Positions 31,712 to 39,363 are shown, counted from the stretch's first letter. The stretch is 48,045 nt of DNA from Ruminococcus flavefaciens (GCA_902777125.1 CACYSQ010000022.1:1-48045), one strand, 5' to 3'. Numbers and translations: made by a program. The notes: a model not told the origin generated them from the letters alone.

Positions 31712-32158
31712 TTATTTTCTTCTTGTACCGTTTTTACGGTCGGTACTGCGTTTGATATCGCACATACGCTCCTCACTGGACTGCTTGAAGCGTGACATCA
31801 TATCCTCGAAGGTCATTTCCGACTGAGGTATCTGCTTTTTCGGCTCCCAGATATTAGGCTTGGGATTGCGCTGCTGAGCGTTTTCGGGACGTTTTCCGCC
31901 GCGCTGCTGCTGAGCCGGGGCTGCATCTGCCGCTTTTTTGATGGAGAGGCTGACCTTGCCGGCCTCATTGATGCCGATGACCTTGACCTTGACCTCCTGA
32001 TTTTCGGTGAGGTGCTCGCGGATATCGCTGACGTAGGTGTTAGCAATTTCCGAGATATGTACCATACCTGTGCCGCCGCCGTCGATATCGACGAAGGCGC
32101 CGTACTGAGTGATGCCCTTGACCTTGCCGCTGTAGATTTTTCCGATTTCCAACTGCAT
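31712..32158 (-). CDS. yabR: S1 RNA-binding domain protein YabR
   Basis: 148 residues. An S1 domain fills residues 1-75 (KIYSGKVKGITQYGAFVDID and GMVHISEIAN, then VKVKVIGIN), followed by a Gln/Arg/Pro-rich tail. It matches general-stress-protein-13/YabR-type proteins that bind RNA or ribosomes. It is the last gene in the order yabP-yabQ-divIC-yabR, known from Bacillus. The ATG at 32158 follows AAGGAGTTATCAT. Name taken from order and domain. Confidence 0.85.
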   Translation of the reverse strand: MQLEIGKIYSGKVKGITQYGAFVDIDGGGTGMVHISEIANTYVSDIREHLTENQEVKVKVIGINEAGKVSLSIKKAADAAPAQQQRGGKRPENAQQRNPKPNIWEPKKQIPQSEMTFEDMMSRFKQSSEERMCDIKRSTDRKNGTRRK

Positions 32159-32199
32159 ATTTATGATAACTCCTTTATATAAGGCGCTCCTGCGCCAGA

Positions 32200-32517
32200 T
32201 CAGTCTCTTGATGTGTCGTAGAATCGCCGTTCGTCGGAGTAAGCGTAGCCGTACTTCTCCATAGCGACCTTTTCGATATAAGCGGACATATCTTCATTGT
32301 CAAGGATACGCTGCAGCTCGGAATTATCGGCTTCGTACTGATCGATCTTCTCCTGTATACCGGTCAGCTCATCATCTTTGGCATCGCATTCGCGGTTGAC
32401 CGTCACGACGGTGACAGCGCAGCCTATGCCTATGGCAGCAGCGAGAAGCTTTACGAGCAGACCGTTGAAGAGCGATTTCTTTGTTAACTTTGATTTTTTC
32501 GCCAATGTTGTTTCCAT
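32200..32517 (-). CDS. divIC: Cell division protein DivIC/FtsB-type
   Basis: About 105 residues. A basic N terminus, a single membrane helix (about 20-42) and a periplasm-facing coiled coil (LTGIQEKIDQYEADNSELQRIL) with a C-terminal region typical of FtsB/DivIC, which bridges FtsL to the divisome. Several starts are possible (32544 ATG, 32517 ATG, 32505 TTG); none has an ideal ribosome site. The yabQ frame runs through its 5' 146 bp in another frame. The order with yabQ and yabR supports the assignment. Confidence 0.8.
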   Translation of the reverse strand: METTLAKKSKLTKKSLFNGLLVKLLAAAIGIGCAVTVVTVNRECDAKDDELTGIQEKIDQYEADNSELQRILDNEDMSAYIEKVAMEKYGYAYSDERRFYDTSRD

Positions 32518-33061
32518 TCCTTCTGAGGGTGAGCCTCGGGGCATACCGGAGCATTCCCACTTTATTTTCCTTCCTATTATACATCAAACGGATAGGATAT
32601 AGCAAGAGCAATCCTATTTTTTTAAAATTTTGAACGATAATTTCGGAAATTCCTACAAATTTATGCGCCGCTTTTTTACCTAAAAGTACAAAAGCTTTTA
32701 TCAAAGGCGAAGAAACGACTGCGATCGCCTTTCTCAGAGCAAAGCATATCTTCCTGACAGCAGCGGAAACGATGTTCCCGAGGGTGAGGATATACAGGAA
32801 AAATCCCGATACCCCGCCGATGATGTAGTAGACCCGGAACTCTCCTCTTGCGGCAGCCGTCGTGAAGCACATCAGGAATACCGCATAGAGCATGAAGAAG
32901 CCGATGTCCTCAGCCGCAGTGAGGAAGCCGTTGTGCGGCAGGAGAACGCGAAGAGTGCGGAGCAGCTCCCATACAAGCCCGAAGACCGCACCTGCAAGAC
33001 AGGATATCCCGAAAAGCCGCAGTTCCTCGCTGACGCTGAAAAAGGTCTCGGGAATATTCAT
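32372..33061 (-). CDS. yabQ: Spore cortex biosynthesis protein YabQ, with extended C terminus
   Basis: 229 residues in the frame. Four hydrophobic segments fill residues 15-120, and the first 150 residues look like YabQ, a mother-cell membrane protein needed for spore cortex formation in Bacillus. The last ~50 residues (from KASRCCHRHRLRCHRRDG) are Arg/Cys/His-rich and arise from reading the 5' end of divIC in another frame; the overlap is about 146 bp. Either the stop codon has been lost or this is a real fused end. The start ATG overlaps yabP by 4 bp (ATGA). Confidence 0.78.
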   Translation of the reverse strand: MNIPETFFSVSEELRLFGISCLAGAVFGLVWELLRTLRVLLPHNGFLTAAEDIGFFMLYAVFLMCFTTAAARGEFRVYYIIGGVSGFFLYILTLGNIVSAAVRKICFALRKAIAVVSSPLIKAFVLLGKKAAHKFVGISEIIVQNFKKIGLLLLYPIRLMYNRKENKVGMLRYAPRLTLRRNGNNIGEKIKVNKEIALQRSARKASRCCHRHRLRCHRRDGQPRMRCQR

Positions 33062-33333
33062 CGGAAGAGCTTCCCTATCGCGGATATCGGACCGCGGCGG
33101 TCCTTGTCACCGTAAACTAGCGACCATATATCGCCGGTTATGGTCATATTGCCGGTCTCGACGCTCATCGCGTCGATGTGGAGCTCGCGTCCCTGAACGG
33201 TCAGCTCGCCCAGCTCAGTGTAAAGGCTTATCTCGCGCTCATCGAAGCTGTCAACGTCGGTTATGCCCGATATGCTCAGGCTCTTCCGGTTCTCGAGAAT
33301 GATATTGTGGTTCTGCTTTGGTTTTTCCTGCAT
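33058..33333 (-). CDS. yabP: Sporulation protein YabP
   Basis: 91 residues in the YabP fold: beta-rich, with LENRKSLSISGITDVDSFDE, ISLYTELGELTVQGREL and a final strand region IWSLVYGD. YabP and YabQ are co-expressed sporulation proteins in Bacillus. The gene starts at 33333 after GGAGGTAACAGCC and ends by overlapping yabQ. Presence of yabPQ suggests the organism or its ancestors form spores. I could not recognise a SigE promoter upstream. Confidence 0.85.
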   Translation of the reverse strand: MQEKPKQNHNIILENRKSLSISGITDVDSFDEREISLYTELGELTVQGRELHIDAMSVETGNMTITGDIWSLVYGDKDRRGPISAIGKLFR

Positions 33334-33429
33334 GGCTGTTACCTCCGTTTTTTACTATGATATTCAGCGGAGAACGTTTTAATTCATAAAGCTCAGCAAA
33401 AGAATTGTTGCAAATCACTAAAATATCGG

Positions 33430-33458
33430 TTGACTTCAAAAAAATAATATGATATAAT
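33430..33458 (+). promoter_or_regulatory. Sigma-A promoter of the LRR gene
   Basis: TTGACT (33430-33435), 17-bp spacer, TATAAT (33453-33458), 41 bp before the ATG at 33499. It lies in the divergent gap to yabP. Confidence 0.83.
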
Positions 33459-33498
33459 GGTACAAAACCGAAATATACCCGAAAGAAGGCGGAGCAAA

Positions 33499-34647
33499 AT
33501 GTATGTACAGGGCAGATGCTACAAATGCGGCGGATTTCTTGCGGTCGATGACGCACAGGACGCTTCCGTGTGTCCGTTCTGCAATGAGGCGTTTGTAGTA
33601 AAAATGGCTATAGAAAGCTTTAACAAGACCACCTCGCAGGAGACAGGCGTTAAAAGCTTCCCATATAATAACGACAGCGATTTCGTCGTTGAGAGAAGCG
33701 TGCTTATCCGCTATAACGGCTATACAAAAAAGGATATCCGCATTCCGGACGGCATTTCCGTCATCGGCGAGACAGCATTTCAGGGCATGAACAACATCGA
33801 ATCGGTCTATATCCCCGGCGGTGTCGAGCTGATAAAGGAGGGCGCTTTTTCGGGCTGCAAGAACCTACAGGCGGTCAATATCCCGGACAGCATCGAGACC
33901 CTCGACAGGGACGTCTTCAACGGCTGCATAAGCCTGCGGTCGATAAAGTTCCCGGATAGCATCAAGAGTATCGGTGCCGGAGCCCTCGCAGGCTGCACGA
34001 GCCTCGAATTCGTCAATATCCCGCGAAAACTCGAGCTTCTTCCGTGGAGGATATTCGAGGGCTGCACAAATCTGAAATACATAGTTATCCCCAAAAGGAT
34101 AAAGACCATAGAGGACTGCGCCTTTGCCGAGTGTACCGCCCTTGAGGACGTCAAATTCGAGTGTATGCACTCGGACGGCGATCCCTCGATCGGCGTAACA
34201 AGAATAGGCATGAACGCTTTCAGGAATTGCGAAAACCTCAGCAGCATAAATCTTCCCGCTACAGTCGAGCGCATCGGCAATCAGGCGTTCCGCGGCTGCT
34301 CAAAGTTCAAGCGCATCATAATCCCGGACAGCGTAAAGGCTATCTATCCGCTTGCATTCGCGGACTGCACCGAGCTTGAACAGGTCTATTTCGCAGGAGA
34401 TACCGACCTCTACAGGGGCAGCAACCCGTACAAATACGAGAAAAATTCCGCGACCTTCTATAACTGTCCCAAGCTTGTGAACGTCACCTATAACGACCTG
34501 CAGAAGCACTACTGGGCGTTTCCGGCTTACAACAAGGCGAAAGAACCGGAGTATATCGAAAACGGCAGATGCAGACACTGCGGAGGCGAGTTCAAAGGGA
34601 TCTTCGATAAGATCTGCTCCGTGTGCAAAGCCCCGAAGGATTATTGA
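33499..34647 (+). CDS. Zinc-ribbon-flanked LRR_5 (BspA-type) protein
   Basis: 382 residues from the ATG at 33499, after AAGGCGGAGC. A zinc ribbon (CYKCGG..CPFC, residues about 7-27), a spacer, then about eight LRR_5/TpLRR repeats (for example IPDSIETLDRDVFNGCISL, IPDSVKAIYPLAFADCTEL) in residues 75-320, and a second zinc ribbon (CRHCGG..CSVC, about 355-378) at the end. There is no signal peptide, so unlike most BspA-type proteins it appears cytoplasmic. LRR_5 repeats usually mediate protein contacts. The two terminal ribbons are unusual. Function unknown. Confidence 0.75.
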   Translation: MYVQGRCYKCGGFLAVDDAQDASVCPFCNEAFVVKMAIESFNKTTSQETGVKSFPYNNDSDFVVERSVLIRYNGYTKKDIRIPDGISVIGETAFQGMNNIESVYIPGGVELIKEGAFSGCKNLQAVNIPDSIETLDRDVFNGCISLRSIKFPDSIKSIGAGALAGCTSLEFVNIPRKLELLPWRIFEGCTNLKYIVIPKRIKTIEDCAFAECTALEDVKFECMHSDGDPSIGVTRIGMNAFRNCENLSSINLPATVERIGNQAFRGCSKFKRIIIPDSVKAIYPLAFADCTELEQVYFAGDTDLYRGSNPYKYEKNSATFYNCPKLVNVTYNDLQKHYWAFPAYNKAKEPEYIENGRCRHCGGEFKGIFDKICSVCKAPKDY

Positions 34648-34669
34648 TACGAAAAGCCCTCACCGCTTA

Positions 34670-34980
34670 GTGTTGTGCTCATACGGTAGTATTATTAGAA
34701 TTATTTAGGGAGACTTTTTTGATAAAAGTGATTTCAAACTTTATTCAAAGCCTTACTTTAGTTTTTTCCACAATGGTATAAAAATGTCCGGAAGCAGTAA
34801 TACTTCCGGACTTTTTATTTCTTGCGTGGACTTTATACCATTGTGGAAAAAACCATAATAAAGTCTTTGGAAAGGGGTTCGGAGTGACTCCCCGCAGTGC
34901 GGGGAGATGTCAGCGAAGCTGACAGAGGGGACCGCCGCCGTGAGCTAAGTTCTTGTAAAACTGCCATATGAGTATACCAC
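34670..34980 (-). mobile_element. MITE-like element, copy 2
   Basis: About 311 bp, non-coding, flanked by TA at 34668-34669 and 34981-34982. Ends are inverted repeats (right reverse complement GTGGTATACTCATATGGCAG; left GTGTTGTGCTCATACGGTAG). The core is a perfect 22-bp inverted repeat (34761-34782 with 34832-34853) enclosing the hairpin GTCCGGAAG/CTTCCGGAC (34786-34811) plus TTTTT, a good terminator. It matches copy 1 (14981-15261) in reverse orientation, but five positions in the core arms differ with compensatory changes. A nested palindromic repeat is at 34888-34924. Confidence 0.72.
34888..34924. repeat. Palindromic repeat nested in MITE copy 2
   Basis: Two adjacent hairpins: CTCCCCGC/GCGGGGAG (34888-34906) and TGTCAGC/GCTGACA (34908-34924). 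Absent from MITE copy 1, so it inserted later. This kind of GC-rich double palindrome looks like a REP-type unit. Confidence 0.55.
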
Positions 34981-35003
34981 TAAACGGTGAAGGTTTTTTC
35001 GTA

Positions 35004-36425
35004 TCATTCTTTCACCTGACCTGATCGTAGTCTTGACAGGTAATCCTTTGTTTCGGACGAGACCACTCCTGAGAGAAGGATTATCGCAATGACATTGGGG
35101 ATAGCCATGAGACCGTTGAAAATATCCGCGATGTTCCAGACGGCTTCGACCGCAAGATACGGACCTATGAACACAGCGGCTATATACACCCAGCGGTAGA
35201 TATCTGCGATCCTCCTGTTTGCGCCTGTGAGGTAGGAAAGGCATCTTTCGGAGTAGTAATTCCAGCCGAGAATGGTGGTGAACGCAAAAAATGTCAGGCA
35301 TAACATCAGTATGAACGAAGACACCCTTTCGCTGAAAGGCAGACCGTAGTCGAAGGCGTCCATAGTTATCATCACGCCTTTGAGCTCAGATGTATTGTGG
35401 CTGCCGGACATGATTATAGCAAGTCCGGTCATGGTACAGACGATTATGGTATCAATAAAGGTTCCGGTCATAGTGACAAGACCCTGACGGACAGGCTCAT
35501 TGGTCTTTGCCGCAGCCGCCGCGATAGGTGCGGAACCGAGGCCTGCCTCATTGGAGAAGATACCTCTCGCAACGCCGCTTTTCATTGCCTGCATCATGAC
35601 CGTACCGGCAGCACCGCCTGCGGCTGCTCTGAGGCTGAAAGCTCCCTTGAATATCGAGGATACAGCCGAAGGTATCTCCGTGATGTGGCAGAAAATAATG
35701 GTCAGGCAGCAGCCGGCGTATGCCACTATCATGACCGGCACCACTACCTCTGAGACCGTTGCGATACGCTTTATACCGCCGATTACGATAAGAGCGGTCA
35801 GCAGGGTTATAACAGCGCCGGCGATAACGGTCGTCCAGGTGTATTCCATGCCGAACACGGAAACGGTATGGTTTTTCTGAGGGTCGAAGAAATTATTTGC
35901 GGCGGAGGTTATACCGTTTATCTGCGTTATCGTACCTATGCCCATGAGACCTGCAAGCAGTCCGAAAAGCGCGAACATTTTTCCGAGCCATTTCCATTTG
36001 CTGCCGAGACCGTTTTCGATGTAGTAGAAAGGACCGCCGAGGATATGCCCGTTTTCGTCCTTTACACGGTACTTTACAGCGAGGAGACCCTCCGCGTACT
36101 TTGTAGCCATACCGAGGAATGCGGCAAGCACCATCCAGAAGAGCGCACCGGCACCTCCTGCCGCGATAGCAGTTGCAACTCCGACGATATTACCCGTTCC
36201 GACCGTAGCGGACAGGGCAGTGCAAAGCGCCGCAAAGCTGGATACCTCGCCGCTTCCGTCCTCCTCGTTCTTCACCATGTATTTCAGGGCTTTTCCAAGC
36301 TTGCGGACCTGCAATAGCCTCAGCCTGACCGTCAGCAGTACACCGCACGCCATAATGAGGATTATCAGCGGAAGTCCCCAGACATAGCCGTCTATCCGGC
36401 TTATAACATCATTTATCTTCTCCAT
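35004..36425 (-). CDS. AGCS-family Na+:alanine/glycine symporter
   Basis: 473 residues with about 11 membrane helices. The AGCS signatures are present: SFAALCTALSATVGTGNIVG and GGPFYYIENGLG, and the IFSNEAGLGSAPIAAAA motif. Members (AlsT, GlyP, AgcS) take up alanine or glycine with Na+. The ATG at 36425 lies 66 bp after the copA end, with a terminator at 36453-36485, and is preceded by GGAGATGTTTC. Substrate is inferred from the family only. Confidence 0.9.
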   Translation of the reverse strand: MEKINDVISRIDGYVWGLPLIILIMACGVLLTVRLRLLQVRKLGKALKYMVKNEEDGSGEVSSFAALCTALSATVGTGNIVGVATAIAAGGAGALFWMVLAAFLGMATKYAEGLLAVKYRVKDENGHILGGPFYYIENGLGSKWKWLGKMFALFGLLAGLMGIGTITQINGITSAANNFFDPQKNHTVSVFGMEYTWTTVIAGAVITLLTALIVIGGIKRIATVSEVVVPVMIVAYAGCCLTIIFCHITEIPSAVSSIFKGAFSLRAAAGGAAGTVMMQAMKSGVARGIFSNEAGLGSAPIAAAAAKTNEPVRQGLVTMTGTFIDTIIVCTMTGLAIIMSGSHNTSELKGVMITMDAFDYGLPFSERVSSFILMLCLTFFAFTTILGWNYYSERCLSYLTGANRRIADIYRWVYIAAVFIGPYLAVEAVWNIADIFNGLMAIPNVIAIILLSGVVSSETKDYLSRLRSGQVKE

Positions 36426-36452
36426 TGAAACATCTCCTGTAAAGCATGAATA

Positions 36453-36485
36453 AAGCCTTGTTCCAGTATTCGCAGAGCAAGGCTT
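36453..36485 (-). terminator. Terminator after the csoR-copA operon
   Basis: AAGCCTTG/CAAGGCTT stem with a 17-nt loop, followed on the minus strand by TATTCATG. It lies between copA and the symporter gene. Confidence 0.6.
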
Positions 36486-36491
36486 TTCAGT

Positions 36492-38975
36492 TTACTCTAT
36501 GCCGACAAAGGTGTAGTCCTGAGCTTCGACAGCAGCTTTTATGACGCTCTCGGGAACGTCCTTGCTGAGCGTGATAACAGCGGTATCGGTATTGTGGTCG
36601 GGAGCGGCACACTCGATACCGTCGATAGCCTCAAGAGTTTTCTTGACTCTTGCCTCACAGTGTCCGCACATCATACCTTCGATCTTCAAAGTCCTTGTCA
36701 TAGCAGTTTCCTCCGTTTTTATAATTTTTGATTTTATTTTCTTATCATGACTTGCATCATGAATCCTGACTAAGTTCAGCCTGAGAGCGTTCATGCACAC
36801 GCAGAAGCTCGACATCGCCATAGCCGCGGCACCGTATGCAGGCTTCATCTCGATACCGTAAAGTCCTATCGCAAGCGGTATGCAAACGGCGTTGTAGATG
36901 AACGCCCAGAACAGGTTTTCGTGGATATTCCGTATAGTCGCACGGCTCAGACGCACCGCTGCGGAAACGTCCGTGAGCCTGTTTTTCATGACGACGATAT
37001 CGGCAGCGTCAATTGCAACATCTGCGCCTGCACCTATTGCAATGCCGGTGTCCGCCGCAGTCAGTGCGGGAGCGTCGTTTATGCCGTCACCGACCATGAT
37101 GACCCTGCCCTGTTTTTTCAGCTCGGAGACCTTCTTTGATTTGCCGTCGGGAAGAACACCTGCGATGACCTCGTCAACGCCTGCCTGTCTGCCAATGGCA
37201 TTAGCCGTGCGTTCGTTGTCGCCGGTGAGCATATACACGCTTATGCCCATACCTTTGAGTTCTTCTATAGCGGCAGCCGAGTCGTCCTTTATGGTGTCCG
37301 CAACGGCGATGATGCCTGTGAACCTGCCTCCCCTTGCAAAGAGCAGGGGCGTTTTCCCCTCATCGGAAAGCTCAGTCACCTTTGCGGTGAAGTCCGGAGG
37401 GATATCATACTTCTGAGAGATATACCTGTAGCTGCCGCCTTCGAGCAGTTCGCCGTCAAGCGCAGCCGAGAGACCGTTTCCGGCAAGAGCCCGGAAGTCC
37501 GTGACCTCGGGGACGTTCATGCCCGAAGCCCTTGCGAGAACAGCCTTTGCGAGAGGGTGCTCGCTCTTTGCCTCGAGAGCCGAAGCGTATGTGAGCAGCT
37601 CGCTTTCGGTCGTGCCGCACGGGATAATGTCCGTAACATCGGGCTTGCCCTCGGTAATAGTGCCGGTCTTGTCGAGAGCGGCTGCATTTGCCCTGCCGAC
37701 AGCTTCAAGAGAAGCGGCAGTCTTGTAGAGAATGCCGTTTTTAGCGCCAACGCCGCTGCCGACCATGATAGCTACCGGAGTAGCAAGTCCGAGAGCACAG
37801 GGACAGCTTATGACGAGCACGGATATAGCTCTTGCAATGGCAAAGCCGAATTCCTTTCCGGCTAAAAGCCAGCCGCCAAGCGTCAGCAGAGCTATCGCGA
37901 TGACAGCGGGAACGAATATCCCCGAGACCTTATCAGCTATTCGTGCAATGGGAGCTTTTGTAGCCGCCGCGTCCGATACTGTCTTGATTATCTGGGAAAG
38001 CGTAGTGTCCTCGCCGACCCTCGTGGCACGGCAGCGTATATAGCCCGATTTGTTTATGGCAGCCGCCGAGACAGCAGAGCCCTCCGCCTTGTCAACGGGA
38101 ATGCTCTCGCCTGTGAGTGCAGATTCATCGACCGATGATGTACCGTAGACCACAACTCCGTCAACCGGAATGCTTCCGCCGGGTCTTACCGCGAAGATAT
38201 CGCCCTCCCGGACCTCCTCGATGCCGACCTCGTGCTCCTCACCGTCCCGGTAGAGTACCGCGGTTTTGGGGGCGAGCCTCATCAGACCTTTCAGCGCATC
38301 GGTAGTACGTCCCTTTGACATGGATTCGAGCATTTTTCCGACCGTGATGAGCGTGGGTATCATGGCTGCGGACTCGAAATAGAGGTTCATTCCGTACTTT
38401 GTGACGATGTCGGTTTCGCCGTTGCCCTGAGCGAGTATCATTATGAACAGCTCAGCAAGCGAATACCCGAACGAAGCGCTTGAACCCAGCGCAACGAGAG
38501 TGTCCATATTGGGGTGACCGCTGAAAAGCGACCTGAATCCGTTCGTGAAGAACTTCGCGTTAATCATCATTATGACGATAGCGAGCAGCATTTCAAAAAC
38601 GCCGAGGAAAACATGATTATCGAACGCCGCAGGTGCAGGGAAGCCCCACATCATGTGTCCCATTGAGAAATACATCAGCACCAGCAGCACTGCCGCCGAC
38701 TTTATCAGGCGCTTTCTGAGCTTAGGCGTTTCTGTGTCTTTGAGCATATCGTCATCGGCAGCCGTTTTAGCTTCTGCGCCCTTTTTTGAGGCACCGTAGC
38801 CTGCATTTCTTACCGCACGGATAATTTCCGCCTCAGATGCAGTACCCTCGACGCCCATTGAATTTGTGAGGAGACTGACCGCGCAGCTCTGAACTCCCGG
38901 AACGGCTGATACTGCTTTCTCGACCCTTGCACTGCAAGCCGCGCAGCTCATTCCGGTAACGTTATATTGCTCCAT
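36492..38975 (-). CDS. copA: Copper-exporting P-type ATPase CopA with C-terminal CopZ-like domain
   Basis: 827 residues. N-terminal heavy-metal domain with GMSCAACS (8-15), eight membrane helices, actuator TGES (about 288-291), ion motif SCPCALG (CPC 391-393), phosphorylation site DKTGTITEG (D435), SEHPLAKA nucleotide motif and GDGINDAPAL. This is the P1B-1 Cu+ exporter pattern. Unusually, the frame continues after the last helices into a second heavy-metal domain (about 758-827, GMMCGHCEARVKKTLEA), like a CopZ chaperone. An internal ATG with GGAGG (36699-36714) precedes it. Operon: csoR-copA, 12 bp apart. The start at 38975 follows GAAAGGAGC. Confidence 0.92.
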   Translation of the reverse strand: MEQYNVTGMSCAACSARVEKAVSAVPGVQSCAVSLLTNSMGVEGTASEAEIIRAVRNAGYGASKKGAEAKTAADDDMLKDTETPKLRKRLIKSAAVLLVLMYFSMGHMMWGFPAPAAFDNHVFLGVFEMLLAIVIMMINAKFFTNGFRSLFSGHPNMDTLVALGSSASFGYSLAELFIMILAQGNGETDIVTKYGMNLYFESAAMIPTLITVGKMLESMSKGRTTDALKGLMRLAPKTAVLYRDGEEHEVGIEEVREGDIFAVRPGGSIPVDGVVVYGTSSVDESALTGESIPVDKAEGSAVSAAAINKSGYIRCRATRVGEDTTLSQIIKTVSDAAATKAPIARIADKVSGIFVPAVIAIALLTLGGWLLAGKEFGFAIARAISVLVISCPCALGLATPVAIMVGSGVGAKNGILYKTAASLEAVGRANAAALDKTGTITEGKPDVTDIIPCGTTESELLTYASALEAKSEHPLAKAVLARASGMNVPEVTDFRALAGNGLSAALDGELLEGGSYRYISQKYDIPPDFTAKVTELSDEGKTPLLFARGGRFTGIIAVADTIKDDSAAAIEELKGMGISVYMLTGDNERTANAIGRQAGVDEVIAGVLPDGKSKKVSELKKQGRVIMVGDGINDAPALTAADTGIAIGAGADVAIDAADIVVMKNRLTDVSAAVRLSRATIRNIHENLFWAFIYNAVCIPLAIGLYGIEMKPAYGAAAMAMSSFCVCMNALRLNLVRIHDASHDKKIKSKIIKTEETAMTRTLKIEGMMCGHCEARVKKTLEAIDGIECAAPDHNTDTAVITLSKDVPESVIKAAVEAQDYTFVGIE
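36699..36714 (-). promoter_or_regulatory. Internal Shine-Dalgarno and ATG for a CopZ-like protein inside copA
   Basis: On the minus strand GGAGG (36710-36714) lies 8 bp before the in-frame ATG at 36701-36699. Translation from it would give a 69-residue CxxC metallochaperone ending at the copA stop (36492). Confidence 0.55.
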
Positions 38976-38987
38976 TCAAGCTCCTTT

Positions 38988-39290
38988 CTACTTCATTATC
39001 TTCTGCAATGTAGCCACAAGCTCGTCTATGACCTCGTCTTTTCCGGCGCGGATATCATTCACGACGCAGCTTTTCATATGGGAGGCGAGCAGCTCCTTGT
39101 TGAAGCTGTTCAGAGCGCTGTTTATAGCCGATACCTGCGTTAAGATGTCGGGACAGTAGGCGTCGTTCTCGAGCATTTTTTCGACTCCGCGGACCTGTCC
39201 CTCTATTCTTTTGAGGCGGTTCATCAGCGACCGGAACTCCTCCTCGCTGCGCTTTTTTTTGCGTCCGCAGCAGCATTCTTTTTCTACCAA
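38988..39290 (-). CDS. csoR: CsoR-family copper-sensing repressor
   Basis: 100 residues, all helical. The Cu+ ligands C46, H71 and C75 (AYCPDIL; SHMKSC) match the CsoR Cys-His-Cys triad, and an extra Cys-rich N terminus (ECCCGRKKK) is present. CsoR binds operator DNA without copper and lets go when Cu+ binds. The start is TTG at 39290 after GAGGAGGG; an ATG in frame is not available. Two near-palindromic operators flank the promoter upstream (39307-39323, 39340-39356), consistent with autoregulation and control of copA. Confidence 0.9.
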   Translation of the reverse strand: MVEKECCCGRKKKRSEEEFRSLMNRLKRIEGQVRGVEKMLENDAYCPDILTQVSAINSALNSFNKELLASHMKSCVVNDIRAGKDEVIDELVATLQKIMK

Positions 39291-39306
39291 GAATATCCCT
39301 CCTCAC

Positions 39307-39323
39307 ATACCCCTGTAGGGTAT
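39307..39323. promoter_or_regulatory. CsoR operator 1 (promoter-distal)
   Basis: 17-bp near-palindrome ATACCCCTGTAGGGTAT downstream of the promoter -10, with the TAxCCC..GGGTA form of CsoR sites. Confidence 0.75.
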
Positions 39324-39334
39324 CTTGTAATTAC

Positions 39335-39363
39335 ATTATATACCCCCGAAGGGTATTTGTCAA
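39335..39363 (-). promoter_or_regulatory. Promoter of the csoR-copA operon
   Basis: TTGACA (39358-39363), 17-bp spacer, TATAAT (39335-39340) on the minus strand. A second operator lies in the spacer. Confidence 0.85.
39340..39356. promoter_or_regulatory. CsoR operator 2 (in the promoter spacer)
   Basis: 17-bp near-palindrome ATACCCCCGAAGGGTAT covers the spacer between -35 and -10, so a bound CsoR would block RNA polymerase. It shares 14 of 17 positions with operator 1. Confidence 0.82.

Larger units (their letters stand above)
34646..35005. terminator. Bidirectional terminator between convergent genes, split by an insertion
   Basis: Left arm 34646-34665 (GATACGAAAA..CACCG) and right arm 34985-35005 (CGGTGA..TTTTCGTATC) pair over about 20 bp with few mismatches. 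The left arm starts within the LRR stop codon, the right arm ends within the symporter stop codon. Removing the element leaves a hairpin of about 46 bp with loop CTTAAA. Confidence 0.68.

Noticed and set aside
36426-36491. Possible glycine riboswitch before the AGCS symporter
   Set aside because: Only 66 bp are available, filled mostly by a terminator hairpin; no aptamer-like pattern.
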